Assembly: GCA_016719405.1 (NCBI GenBank)
Contig: JADJZE010000014.1
Coordinates: forward strand, 1-40,540
DNA length: 40,540 nucleotides
Origin: Candidatus Aalborgicola lynettensis
GTDB lineage: Bacteria; Pseudomonadota; Gammaproteobacteria; Burkholderiales; Burkholderiaceae_C
Reading direction: 5' to 3'
Positions within the stretch are counted from its first letter, which is position 1. Each line of letters opens with the position of its first letter. Below are positions 7,330-15,622 of the stretch, one piece after another. A model generated the notes under the pieces. It searched no databases and was not told where the DNA came from. It saw nothing but the letters and a program-made list of their open reading frames with translations. Position numbers and translations under genes: made by a program.

Positions 7330-8273
7330 GCGCCAACACCCCCCGCACCGCAGGCGTGAGCCTGATTGGCGTACCCACCGACATCGGCGCGGGCTCGCTG
7401 GGCGCGCGCATGGGCCCTGAGGCACTGCGGGTGGCCGGTGTGGCACAGGCGATTCGCCATTTCGGCATCGACGTTAAAGACTGCGGCAACCTGCAAGGCC
7501 CCGCCAACCCCTGGGCCGCCGCCGTCAATGGTTTTCGCCATCTGGACGAGGTCGTGCAGTGGAACCGCCTGTTGCACGAAGCCACCTATGCCGAACTGCG
7601 CAGTGGGCGCATGCCCATCATGCTCGGTGGCGACCATTGCCTGGCCATTGGCTCCATCAGCGCCGTGGCGCGCCATTGCCGCGACACCGGCAAGAAACTG
7701 CGCGTGTTGTGGTTTGATGCCCATGCCGATTTCAACACCGCCACGCTCACCCCCAGCGGCAACATCCACGGCATGCCGGTGGCATGTTTGTGCGGCCAGG
7801 GGCCTAAACAGTTGGTAGAAATTGGTGGCCATGTGCCCGCGCTCAGCCCCAAGCAGATTCGCCAAATCGGCATCCGCAGTGTGGACCCCGGAGAAAAGCA
7901 GTTGGTGCACGATATGGGCATTGAAGTGTTCGACATGCGTTACATCGACGAAATGGGCATGCGCCACGCCATGGAGCTGGCGCTGGCCCTGGTAGACGCC
8001 AACACCCACCTGCACGTCAGTTTGGATGTGGACTTTTTGGACCCCACCATCGCCCCCGGCGTGGGCACCACCGTGCGCGGCGGCCCCACCTACCGTGAGG
8101 CGCAGCTGTGTATGGAAATGGTTGCCGACACCGGCCGCCTGGCCTCGCTGGACGTGGTGGAACTCAACCCCGCACTCGATGTGCGCAACCAGACCGCCGA
8201 ACTGGCCGTGGACTTGATTGAGAGCTTGTTTGGAAAAAGCACCTTGATGCGCAAGGCGTCTGTGCCCGCGTAG
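7326..8273 (+). CDS. rocF: Arginase
   Basis: Hydrolyses L-arginine to L-ornithine and urea at a two-manganese centre. All metal ligands are visible: H104 (GGDH), D131, H133 and D135 (DAHAD), and D234 and D236 (SLDVDFLDP). The GTTVRGGPTYREA stretch and the late Glu in VVELNP are also typical. Its 315 residues are usual for bacterial arginases. The ATG lies inside the ocd stop overlap, so the pair forms an arginine catabolic unit yielding proline, urea and ammonia. No regulator gene sits beside it. Confidence 0.95.
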   Translation: MSANTPRTAGVSLIGVPTDIGAGSLGARMGPEALRVAGVAQAIRHFGIDVKDCGNLQGPANPWAAAVNGFRHLDEVVQWNRLLHEATYAELRSGRMPIMLGGDHCLAIGSISAVARHCRDTGKKLRVLWFDAHADFNTATLTPSGNIHGMPVACLCGQGPKQLVEIGGHVPALSPKQIRQIGIRSVDPGEKQLVHDMGIEVFDMRYIDEMGMRHAMELALALVDANTHLHVSLDVDFLDPTIAPGVGTTVRGGPTYREAQLCMEMVADTGRLASLDVVELNPALDVRNQTAELAVDLIESLFGKSTLMRKASVPA

Positions 8274-8281
8274 GGCACCCT

Positions 8282-9190
8282 TTACGGCGCGGTTTTGGCC
8301 CCCGCTGTGCCAATGCCCAGCATGGGCAGCACCTGCACCGCCACGATGCAGGCAAAAATCAAGGCCCCACCGGCCATCTGCAATGCGTTCAACCGCTCGC
8401 CCAGGTACACGGCAGCGGCCAGCGCGGCAAACACCACTTCGGAACTGAGCAATATGGCCGCATCCGCCGCCCGTGTGTGGCGCTGGGCCACCACCTGCAG
8501 CGTAAAAGCAATACCTACTGACAGCAGGCCGCCGTACAAAATGGCCGGTAAACCGGCCTGCAGGCCACTGGCCGTAATGGGTTCCGCCAACACCGCGCAG
8601 GCACTGGCCAACACACCACACACCACAAACTGGGCCCACGCCACCAGCATGGGTGTGCCTTTGTGGGCCGCGACCGGGCCTATCCACAACACATGGGCGG
8701 CCCAAAAAAAAGTACTCAAAATCACCCAGCCGTCACCGGGCGTCAGCGCCGCAAAGCTGCCGCCGCTGAGCATAAAAGTGCCCACCACCGTGCCCAACGT
8801 GGCCGGCCACACCAAGGGATGGGGGCGGCGGCGCTCCACCAGCCAGCCCAGCAGCGGCACCATGGGTACGTACAGCGCGGTCAAAAAACCGGCGTTCGAC
8901 ACGGAGGTGCCACCCACGCCCACCTGTTGGAAGATCGCCCCCAAAAACAGCAGGCCGCCCAAGCCCGTCCAGGCCTGCAGGTCGCGCCGGGTCAATGCCA
9001 CACCGCGCGCACGCAATTGGCGCAACTCGCGCCACGCAAACGGGCTTACTACCAGCGCACCAATGAGAAAACGCACGCCGGTATAGGTGAGCGGGCCCAC
9101 GTGGTGCATGCCCAATTGCTGGGCCACAAAGGTGCTGCCCCAGATCAGGGCGGTGATAAGCAGCAGGGTGTTGGCGAGGGTGCGGGACAT
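8282..9190 (-). CDS. EamA-domain (DMT superfamily) transporter
   Basis: An inner-membrane permease of 302 residues with about ten hydrophobic segments arranged as two EamA repeats. The first opens with NTLLLITALIWGSTFVAQQLG (about 6-26); the second covers about residues 150-285. These proteins export metabolites or amino acids, but the substrate cannot be read from the sequence. It is the last gene of the minus-strand block, 25 bases behind the hemerythrin gene, and converges on the arginase gene with only eight bases between the two stops. Confidence 0.88.
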   Translation of the reverse strand: MSRTLANTLLLITALIWGSTFVAQQLGMHHVGPLTYTGVRFLIGALVVSPFAWRELRQLRARGVALTRRDLQAWTGLGGLLFLGAIFQQVGVGGTSVSNAGFLTALYVPMVPLLGWLVERRRPHPLVWPATLGTVVGTFMLSGGSFAALTPGDGWVILSTFFWAAHVLWIGPVAAHKGTPMLVAWAQFVVCGVLASACAVLAEPITASGLQAGLPAILYGGLLSVGIAFTLQVVAQRHTRAADAAILLSSEVVFAALAAAVYLGERLNALQMAGGALIFACIVAVQVLPMLGIGTAGAKTAP

Positions 9191-9215
9191 GCAAGCAAAT
9201 CTAAGGGGCCAGCAG

Positions 9216-9788
9216 TCACCGTGCCGGAACCTTGGCCCCGCGCCGGTGCGCCATGTCCCGACTCATGGCCTGCAGGGCTTCGCCCTGCACCACGGCAAGC
9301 GCTGCCGGGTACACGATGCCCTCCTCCATCTGGATATGCTGCCCGTAGAAGGATGCAAATTGGTCCAGTTGGGCGGTTTGCGTTGGTGTCAGCGGCTGCC
9401 ACGCAGCGGGCGTGCCATCGGCAACGCCTTGCAGTACCACCCGCGCTTGGGCCCATGCCTGCTCCATATGCAGGTGGTCTTGCTGCAGCTGGCGCACCAC
9501 GGCGTGCAAAGTGGCGTCGGGCCCTGCCAACAAAGGAGGAAACACGTGCAGCTCTTCATCCTGGTGGTGCAAGGGTGCGGCCAGGTCGAAGTAGCGCAGC
9601 ACGTCGCGTGCGGCCTGGCGGGCATCTTCGTCCAGTCCCTGGTCGTGCAGGTGCTGCTGCAAACGCCCCAGCAACGACAGGCTGCGCTGCACCCGCTCAT
9701 GGCAGGCCACCAGCATCTCAAATGGCGCTTCCAGCCCGACCGCCGGTGCACGGTGGCCCGGCAACGCAACGCCGCTGGGGTGTGCCAT
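9216..9788 (-). CDS. Hemerythrin HHE-domain protein
   Basis: A 190-residue four-helix-bundle protein predicted to bind a di-iron centre and with it O2 or NO. Candidate ligands are H30, the APLHHQDEELHVFPPL stretch (H74/H75, E78/E79, H81), H105 with E109, and QHIQMEEGIVYP (H151, E155). I chose the ATG at 9788, one base after the stop of the upstream small gene; the open frame extends further but overlaps that gene. It sits in a block with nnrS and nrdJ, so a role in protection from NO or oxygen is plausible but inferred. Confidence 0.85.
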   Translation of the reverse strand: MAHPSGVALPGHRAPAVGLEAPFEMLVACHERVQRSLSLLGRLQQHLHDQGLDEDARQAARDVLRYFDLAAPLHHQDEELHVFPPLLAGPDATLHAVVRQLQQDHLHMEQAWAQARVVLQGVADGTPAAWQPLTPTQTAQLDQFASFYGQHIQMEEGIVYPAALAVVQGEALQAMSRDMAHRRGAKVPAR

Positions 9789-9789
9789 A

Positions 9790-10194
9790 TCAGCCCAGCT
9801 GCACCGTGTGACCCTGGGGGTCGAAGGGGATGAAGTTGCCAATCTGGCCCTGCTTGATAGCTTCCACCATGCGCTCCAGCGGCTGCTCGGCGGCTTCGGT
9901 GGTGAGCTGCTCACCCACCGTGCCGGACATGGCGGCGGCAAACACCATGGCCCAGGGGCGGCCAAACGCCGCCGCCTCTTGCACCAGCGCGTCGAACGAG
10001 TCCAGCTCCTGCGGGCTTTTGTCGACACACATCAGGGGCACCAGGGCGCCGCCGTGGCCGGCCTCGAAATCGGCGCGCTGCTGGGGCGTGGCATCGTCGG
10101 GCAGCTCGACTGCCACAAACACAAACAACAGGCGCTGGGGTAGCGGCTGGTAACGGGCGGCCTGCAACAGGTCGTCAAAACTGGAAATATTCAT
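9790..10194 (-). CDS. Conserved protein of unknown function, coupled to hemerythrin
   Basis: A 134-residue soluble protein beginning MNISSFDDLLQAAR. I prefer this start (10194) over the longer frame (10251), whose first 19 residues look like leader sequence; GGATGTGAG just upstream could act as ribosome-binding region. Related proteins in Burkholderiales are, to my recollection, often labelled 'ribonucleotide reductase subunit alpha', but nothing in the sequence resembles a reductase. It has no signal peptide or membrane segment. Visible stretches are RLLFVFVAVELP, GGALVPLMCVDKSP and PWAMVFAAAMSG. The gene is separated from the hemerythrin start by a single base. Function unknown. Confidence 0.8.
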   Translation of the reverse strand: MNISSFDDLLQAARYQPLPQRLLFVFVAVELPDDATPQQRADFEAGHGGALVPLMCVDKSPQELDSFDALVQEAAAFGRPWAMVFAAAMSGTVGEQLTTEAAEQPLERMVEAIKQGQIGNFIPFDPQGHTVQLG

Positions 10195-10299
10195 AACACT
10201 CACATCCATAAGTAAAAAAGGAAACAACAACTTGGCAGGCAGCAGGCTCACCCAGCGCCCTGCGCGGCATTCACAAGCACGAAAGGGCGCGTTCCCCCC

Positions 10300-10902
10300 T
10301 TATGCAAGGCTTTGCCCTAACGTGCGAACATAGTCCGCCATGACGGGCCGTGCGCGCGTTTTTTTGCGCGATTCCACCGTCCCTACGCTGACAAAACACA
10401 AGGCATGGTCACCCTGCCCCAGCCCAAACAAATCCCGAAAACCGCTGGCTTTGAGCGCCTTGCCACTGGTCAGCGCGGAGCCAAAACCGAGCGCCGTGGC
10501 CATGAGCAGCATGTTTTGCACAGCGCAACCAGCCGAGGCAATGCGTTCAAACAAATCAATGTTGGGGTCACCCCGCAAAGCATCGACCACCACCAGCAAC
10601 AGCATGGGCGAGCGGTAGGCTTTTTCTTGCGCCTGGGCCACTTGCGCGGGGGTGGCCTGGGCGTCGCGCTCCAGCAGGGCGGCGGCAAACACATCTGCCA
10701 GGCGGGAACGCGCTTCGGTAGGCACCAGGATAAAACGCCAGGGCAAAATCTGACCGTGGTCCGGGGCGGAACTGGCGGCATCCAAAATCAACTCACTTTG
10801 CGCGGCATCGGGGCCGGGCGCCACCAGGCGTTTGGGCAGAATGGTCTGGCGCGACTGCATCAGCTGCGCAGCCAAGGTGGCGAGGTCAAGAGGAGCGTTC
10901 AC
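10300..10902 (-). CDS. Nitroreductase-family protein
   Basis: A 200-residue FMN-dependent NAD(P)H oxidoreductase of the nitroreductase fold, nearest in style to the short YdjA type. Evidence includes SRQTILPKRL near the start, the SSAPDHGQILPWRFILV segment (about 44-61) typical of flavin binding, and the ASAGCAVQNMLLMATALGFGSALTSG stretch (about 122-147). The start codon is GTG. It begins 10 bases after the nnrS stop, so the two are probably co-transcribed. Likely substrates are quinones or nitro compounds, but these cannot be read here. Confidence 0.88.
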   Translation of the reverse strand: MNAPLDLATLAAQLMQSRQTILPKRLVAPGPDAAQSELILDAASSAPDHGQILPWRFILVPTEARSRLADVFAAALLERDAQATPAQVAQAQEKAYRSPMLLLVVVDALRGDPNIDLFERIASAGCAVQNMLLMATALGFGSALTSGKALKASGFRDLFGLGQGDHALCFVSVGTVESRKKTRARPVMADYVRTLGQSLA

Positions 10903-10912
10903 ACCCGCTACT

Positions 10913-12232
10913 TTACCCCGGACGCCCGTCAGCGCGCAGGCGGCCGTACCAAGACCCTAGGCGCGTACCCCATATCAGCATGATGCCCACCCACAGCAAA
11001 ACCGCAGGCAACAACAACCACTGGGCCAGCGCCGCGTGGGCAGCCGCCGCAATGCGCAGCACCGTGGCCAGTTGCAGCATCCAGAACAAGCCCCACACCA
11101 GGCCATCGGCCACCAGGGCGCGCCCGCTGTGGCCGCACGAAACACGGGTGACCATGGCCAGCATCAGCGAGGCCAGGCAGCCCATGCTGAGGGCATGCAA
11201 AGCGCCAAGACGCAATACCGGCGTACCTTGCAACACGCCCAGGCACTGCGCCACACCACCCAGCACCAGTGCCAACCCCAGCCACAAAAAACCCACATGC
11301 AGCATGGCCAACAGGCGGTTTTTGAGGCTTTGCATCAGCCCCCACACCACCGACAGCCACAGCAGCACACCACCGGCTGCCAGCTCAAAAATGCCGCGCC
11401 CCAGCGTCCAGGCAGCGCCCACGGCACCGCCGGGCACTCCGCCCAGTTCCACCCACACCGCGAGCACCTCCACGGCGGCGACCGTCAGCATCAGCCCCAG
11501 CGCCCAGAACGGCCGCCAGGCGTTGATAAACGGCATGGCGCTGGAGGTAAAAAATGGAATCATGCGGTGGGCCACAGACACGTAAACCACCACCACAAGA
11601 CCCCACAAGGCCGTGTGTACGCAGGCCAGCGCCACGGCATAGGCACCCAGCACCACCGCCAGCGCCAAGGCTGCCAGGCTGGCACAGCCGACCAGCAGGG
11701 CCACACCAATGGTGCGGGCATGCAGTTGGTCGTCAACGGTACTGCGGCGTACCAGAACCCAATAAATGGCGGCCATGTGTGCCAAGCCCAGTGCCGCGAC
11801 CAGCAAGGCAGCTACGGCCATCCACGGATGGACATGTGCAGCCACCAGCCACAACAGCCAACCTGCGGTTTGCAGCAGCAGGGGCTGCAGCAACTGGCGT
11901 GGCTCGGGCGGCTGCACGCCCAGCCACTTGGGGCCGGCCGTGAACAAAAAACCCGAAAAGAACAGGGGAATAAAGCCAAAGGTCATCACCGCGCTGTGCA
12001 CCAGCACGGCTGGCACGGCATAGTGCAAGCCCAGCAGACCACTGAGCCGATCCAGCTGCACCAGCGCCCACCAGGCACCAGCGGCCACCAACCCGACGAG
12101 CGCCAGAAAGAAGCCCAGTCGGTGCGGCGCCAGCAGCAAATGGCGCCAGTGCCAGCGCGTATCGACCGGCGCACCCCCAGTCCCACCGGCGCGGGCCGGT
12201 GGCGCGGGGGGAACCGGCCGTATCGGAATCAA
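10913..12232 (-). CDS. nnrS: NnrS-family membrane protein (nitrosative stress)
   Basis: A haem- and copper-containing membrane protein family associated with denitrification and NO resistance. About twelve hydrophobic segments are visible. Family-like stretches are HRLGFFLALVG near the start, AVMTFGFIPLFFSGFLFTAGPKWLG, SVAHRMIPFFTSSA, HALSMGCLASLMLAMVTRVSCGHSGR and LLWVGIMLIWGTRL. The most likely start is TTG at 12232, overlapping the nrdJ stop as TTGA and giving 439 residues; an ATG at 12307 lies inside nrdJ and would add 25 residues of non-family sequence. The start is uncertain; the family is not. Coupling to nrdJ suggests shared expression under oxygen limitation. Confidence 0.85.
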   Translation of the reverse strand: MIPIRPVPPAPPARAGGTGGAPVDTRWHWRHLLLAPHRLGFFLALVGLVAAGAWWALVQLDRLSGLLGLHYAVPAVLVHSAVMTFGFIPLFFSGFLFTAGPKWLGVQPPEPRQLLQPLLLQTAGWLLWLVAAHVHPWMAVAALLVAALGLAHMAAIYWVLVRRSTVDDQLHARTIGVALLVGCASLAALALAVVLGAYAVALACVHTALWGLVVVVYVSVAHRMIPFFTSSAMPFINAWRPFWALGLMLTVAAVEVLAVWVELGGVPGGAVGAAWTLGRGIFELAAGGVLLWLSVVWGLMQSLKNRLLAMLHVGFLWLGLALVLGGVAQCLGVLQGTPVLRLGALHALSMGCLASLMLAMVTRVSCGHSGRALVADGLVWGLFWMLQLATVLRIAAAAHAALAQWLLLPAVLLWVGIMLIWGTRLGSWYGRLRADGRPG

Positions 12233-14700
12233 CCGCAGCTGCCCATGTGGCCACACTGGGTGCAGTAGTCGCAGCCGTCCTTGCGGATCACGGCGTGGGC
12301 ACCACATTCACCACACTTTTTGCCGGCCATGACGGGCAGCGGTGCCGTGGCCAGGGCGCTCTCCTGCATGGGCAACAGGGTATCGGAGTCACCGGTCAAG
12401 TCGGTGGAGCGGCGCACCTGCTCGGCCGGGCGGGCTTTGAGGCGCTGCTCCTGGATGTTCTGGATAGCAAAGGCGATGGCCGCCACTTCAGAGTCATGCC
12501 ACATGGGCACCAAGGTGCCGTCGGCCTTCTCATGCGTGCCCAGGCGCACCGGGCCGCGGTCCCACGCCACTTTGCGCATATCGCTCAAGGCACGCTGCAA
12601 AAAGCCCCCGCGTGCCGCCAGTGACAAGAGGCGCATGCTGGAGGTGATCCACTGCTGTGACTCGCCACTTTGCCCCACCGGCATAAAAAACTCAATGGCG
12701 CGGTCGACCGTACCCGAGCCGTCGGCCGCAGGCACGGGCAGGAAAGACACGAGCAGGTACAGCGTTTTATGGCCTTCCTGGGTCCAGTAATCGATCTTTT
12801 CGGCCACCGCCGACAGCGCGCCTTTGGGGCGGCGCTCAATCACGGTGCGCATGGGGTCCACCGGAGTTGCTACAACTTTAGGAGCTGCTTGCGCTGGTTC
12901 TGCGGGCTTCTCAGCCGATTCGACGTGTAAAACCGAGCCCAGAATGCTGTTGGGCCGGTAGGTGGCCAGGCCTTTGAGGCGGGCATTCCAGGCCTGCAGG
13001 TACAGGCCCTTGAAATCGTCATACGGGTAGTCGGCGGGCACATTCACCGTTTTGGAGATGGCAGTGTCAACAAAGGGCTGTACCGCTTCCATCATGGCAA
13101 TGTGGTCGGTGGCCGACATTTCCAGTGCCGAAACAAAGTACTCGGGCAGCTTGTTGACGTCGCCACCGAGCTCACGGTAGGTGCGCCAGGCATGGTCTTC
13201 CACCGCGTATTCGATGGTGCTGCCGTCGGAGACACGTTTTTTGCGCTTGTACATCCACGAAAACGGAGGCTCGATACCGTTAGAGGCGTTGTCGGCAAAC
13301 GCTAAGCTGACAGTGCCGGTGGGCGCAATGGACAGCAGGTGGCTGTTGCGGATGCCGTGTTTGCGAATCAACTTCTTGATGGCATCGGGCAGACGGCTGG
13401 CAAATGTGCCGGGAGCCAGGTAGCCGTCAGCGTCAAATTTGGGGAACGCGCCCTTCTCTTGCGCCAAGGCCACCGAAGCCCGGTAGGCCGCATCGCGCAT
13501 ATGGGTGGCAATGCGGGCCGCCATTTCGCGCCCCTCGGCGGCGTCGTAACGCAGGCACAGCATGGCCAGTGTGTTGCCCATGCCGGTAAAGCCCACGCCA
13601 ATACGGCGCTTGGCGGCCGACTCGGCGCGTTGTTGCTCCAGCGGCCAGAAGGTGACGTCGAGCACGTTGTCCAGCGCCCGCACTTGCGTGGCCACCGATT
13701 TCTCAAAAGCCTCAAAGTCAAACGAGGGCAGCCCGTCAAAACCGAAGGGATGGCGGATGAAGCGCGTCAGGATGATAGGGCCCAAGTCGCAGCAGCCGTA
13801 GGACGGCAGGGGTTGCTCGCCGCACGGGTTGGTGGCCTCGATTTTTTCGCAATACCGCAGGTTGTTGTCCTGGTTCATGTGGTCCAGGAACAAAATACCG
13901 GGTTCGGCAAAGTCGTAGGTGGACTTCATCACGGTGTCCCACAACTCACGTGCGGGCATGGATTTGTAGACCCACATGCCATCGGCACGCTGGCGGGCAC
14001 CTTGGGCCATGATGGCGGCGCCAGGTTTGGCGCGGTGCACCAGTTCCCAGTTTTCACCCGCCGTCAGGGCCTGCATGAAAGCGTCCGACATGCCCACCGA
14101 CACGTTGAAGTTATTCCAGCGCCCGGGTGTGCGCTTGGCGGTGATGAACTCCATCACATCGGGGTGGTCAATACGCAACACGCCCATTTGCGCGCCGCGG
14201 CGCGCACCAGCGCTCTCGACCGTGGAGCAGGATTGGTCGAACACGTTGATGTAGCTGCACGGGCCCGAGGCCATGGATGCCGTGGCCTTGACCTCGGCAC
14301 CACGCGGACGGATGCGGGAGAAGTCGTAGCCCACCCCACCACCTCGGCGCATGGTCTCTGCCGCTTCGCGCAGGGCTTCGTAGATGCCGGGGTAACCCTC
14401 GTTGTCCACGCCCTGGATGCAGTCGCCCACGGGCTGCACAAAGCAGTTGATCAGGGTGGCCTGGATGGAAGTACCCGCCGCACTCATGATGCGCCCGGCA
14501 CCGATGGCACCGGCGTGCAGATTGTCCAGGAACAAGGCTTCGTATTTGGCCTGGTTCTCAGGCGCCTCGACCGATGCCAAGGCGCGCGCCACGCGGATGT
14601 AGAGGTCTTCTACGCTGGTCTCGCCAGGTTTAAGGTACTTCTCTTGCAATACATCGTCGCTGATAGGCTGGGTGGTGAAGGTTTTGGTAGCTGCGTTCAT
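12229..14700 (-). CDS. nrdJ: Adenosylcobalamin-dependent (class II) ribonucleotide reductase
   Basis: Makes deoxyribonucleotides without needing oxygen, using coenzyme B12 to generate the radical. The start MNAATKTF (14700) gives 823 residues; an ATG at 14715 is possible. Typical parts: INCFVQPVGDC with C86 of the redox pair, GGGVGYDFSRIRPRGA (about 120-135), NPCGE (N291, C293, E295) with the active-site Cys and Glu, and APTGTVS nearer the C-terminus. The tail CGECGAHAVIRKDGCDYCTQCGHMGSCG carries several Cys pairs, probably zinc binding and redox. A Pro/Ala-rich linker (about 643-660) overlaps a partial copy of the dispersed palindrome. No convincing B12 riboswitch is visible upstream. The gene leads the minus-strand anaerobic block. 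Confidence 0.93.
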   Translation of the reverse strand: MNAATKTFTTQPISDDVLQEKYLKPGETSVEDLYIRVARALASVEAPENQAKYEALFLDNLHAGAIGAGRIMSAAGTSIQATLINCFVQPVGDCIQGVDNEGYPGIYEALREAAETMRRGGGVGYDFSRIRPRGAEVKATASMASGPCSYINVFDQSCSTVESAGARRGAQMGVLRIDHPDVMEFITAKRTPGRWNNFNVSVGMSDAFMQALTAGENWELVHRAKPGAAIMAQGARQRADGMWVYKSMPARELWDTVMKSTYDFAEPGILFLDHMNQDNNLRYCEKIEATNPCGEQPLPSYGCCDLGPIILTRFIRHPFGFDGLPSFDFEAFEKSVATQVRALDNVLDVTFWPLEQQRAESAAKRRIGVGFTGMGNTLAMLCLRYDAAEGREMAARIATHMRDAAYRASVALAQEKGAFPKFDADGYLAPGTFASRLPDAIKKLIRKHGIRNSHLLSIAPTGTVSLAFADNASNGIEPPFSWMYKRKKRVSDGSTIEYAVEDHAWRTYRELGGDVNKLPEYFVSALEMSATDHIAMMEAVQPFVDTAISKTVNVPADYPYDDFKGLYLQAWNARLKGLATYRPNSILGSVLHVESAEKPAEPAQAAPKVVATPVDPMRTVIERRPKGALSAVAEKIDYWTQEGHKTLYLLVSFLPVPAADGSGTVDRAIEFFMPVGQSGESQQWITSSMRLLSLAARGGFLQRALSDMRKVAWDRGPVRLGTHEKADGTLVPMWHDSEVAAIAFAIQNIQEQRLKARPAEQVRRSTDLTGDSDTLLPMQESALATAPLPVMAGKKCGECGAHAVIRKDGCDYCTQCGHMGSCG
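12865..12897 (+). repeat. Partial REP-like element inside nrdJ
   Basis: TTGCTACAAC followed by GGAGCTGCTTGCGC matches the left half of the dispersed palindrome (as at 3002-3027), but the right arm is not preserved. On the nrdJ strand it encodes part of the Ala/Pro-rich linker. Degenerate; chance resemblance cannot be excluded. Confidence 0.45.
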
Positions 14701-14887
14701 TGTGTCTCGTTTCATTGTGATTTTTTCGGTTTCTGCGCGCAAGGTGAGAGCGGCAGAGGCACCCGTTCGCACGGCGCACGCGCCAAAAAACCCCCAATGC
14801 TAGCGAAATCGGAACGGGATTTTTCAGCCATTGCCTGCAAAAAGCGCGCAGAATGTGCCTGTTTTCTAGGCAAATAGCGAACCGACC

Positions 14888-14925
14888 CGCGCAGGTATTG
14901 CGCAGGCAGCTATCAAAATATTTTT
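14888..14925 (-). repeat. Degenerate REP-like element between can and nrdJ
   Basis: Read on the minus strand, TTGATAGCTGCCTGCGC followed by a short gap and CTGCGCGG resembles the dispersed palindrome (AGCTGCTTGCGC...GCGCAA). It lies in the 229-base stretch between nrdJ and can, where I see no gene. Confidence 0.45.
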
Positions 14926-14929
14926 GGCT

Positions 14930-15622
14930 TCAATACGAAAAAATCTGCCCGTCATTCTCGACATAGGGCTGGTAGGGTCCGGTGCCGCTGTGCACCGACT
15001 GGGACGCGGGTACAAAATTGCCTTGCTGGACGTCAAAAATGTGAATCTCACCATCTTCAATGACGTAGTGCCATCCGTGCAAGGTGAGTCGGCCGGCCTC
15101 GACTTCGCGGCGCACCATGGGGTAGTCCATCAAACGCTCCAACTGCAACACCACCACACGCTGCTCCGTGCGGCGGATGGCTTCGGGGCTGCTTTGGACG
15201 GGTAACAACGCCTCTTCGGCCAACTTGAGCCAGGCTTGCAGCGCAATCGCCTCGTCAGGGGCCCCTTCATAGGCAACCCGAATCGCGCCACAGTGGCTGT
15301 GGCCACACACAATGATGCGCTCAACGTGCAAGGACAGCACGGCATACTCGATGGCCGCCGTGGTGCCATGCAGGCCATAGGTGCCGTCGTAAGGTGGTAC
15401 AAACGCCCCGACGTTGCGCACCACGAACAACTCGCCCGGCCCCGCGCCCGTCAATAAGTAGGGCACCAGGCGCGAGTCGGAACAGCCAATAAACAGGGTC
15501 TTGGGGTGCTGCCCCTGCGCCACCAGATCCTGAAAACGCTGCTGGTGCAGCGGAAAGTAGTCGGACTGAAAATTCCTTAACCGCAGCAGAAGCTCGTCAG
15601 GGCCCGCAGCGGCATCGGTCAT
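14930..15622 (-). CDS. can: Beta-class carbonic anhydrase
   Basis: Interconverts CO2 and bicarbonate at a zinc site. The ligands are visible: C47, D49 and R51 in GCSDSRLVP, and H108 and C111 in CGHSHCGAI. VRNVGAFVPP and TTAAIEYAV are also standard. The 230-residue length is typical. Its ATG overlaps the stop of the parvulin gene (ATGA), so it is the last gene of the nar transcript rather than an independent unit. Why a carbonic anhydrase should be coupled to nitrate respiration is not evident; bicarbonate supply or pH balance are possible. Confidence 0.93.
   Translation of the reverse strand: MTDAAAGPDELLLRLRNFQSDYFPLHQQRFQDLVAQGQHPKTLFIGCSDSRLVPYLLTGAGPGELFVVRNVGAFVPPYDGTYGLHGTTAAIEYAVLSLHVERIIVCGHSHCGAIRVAYEGAPDEAIALQAWLKLAEEALLPVQSSPEAIRRTEQRVVVLQLERLMDYPMVRREVEAGRLTLHGWHYVIEDGEIHIFDVQQGNFVPASQSVHSGTGPYQPYVENDGQIFSY

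Noticed and set aside
7200..8705. 501-codon minus-strand frame opposite arginase
   Set aside because: Antisense to arginase with all its metal ligands intact; composition is that of a shadow frame.
12233..12307. NnrS start at ATG 12307
   Set aside because: It lies within the nrdJ coding sequence and its residues are the out-of-frame image of the conserved NrdJ Cys-rich tail; the TTG at 12232 is preferred.
13339..14877. 512-codon plus-strand frame opposite nrdJ
   Set aside because: Shadow of nrdJ, whose motifs are complete on the minus strand.
14701..14929. Possible cobalamin riboswitch upstream of B12-dependent nrdJ
   Set aside because: I could not find a B12-box or the expected stem pattern; only a degenerate repeat is visible.
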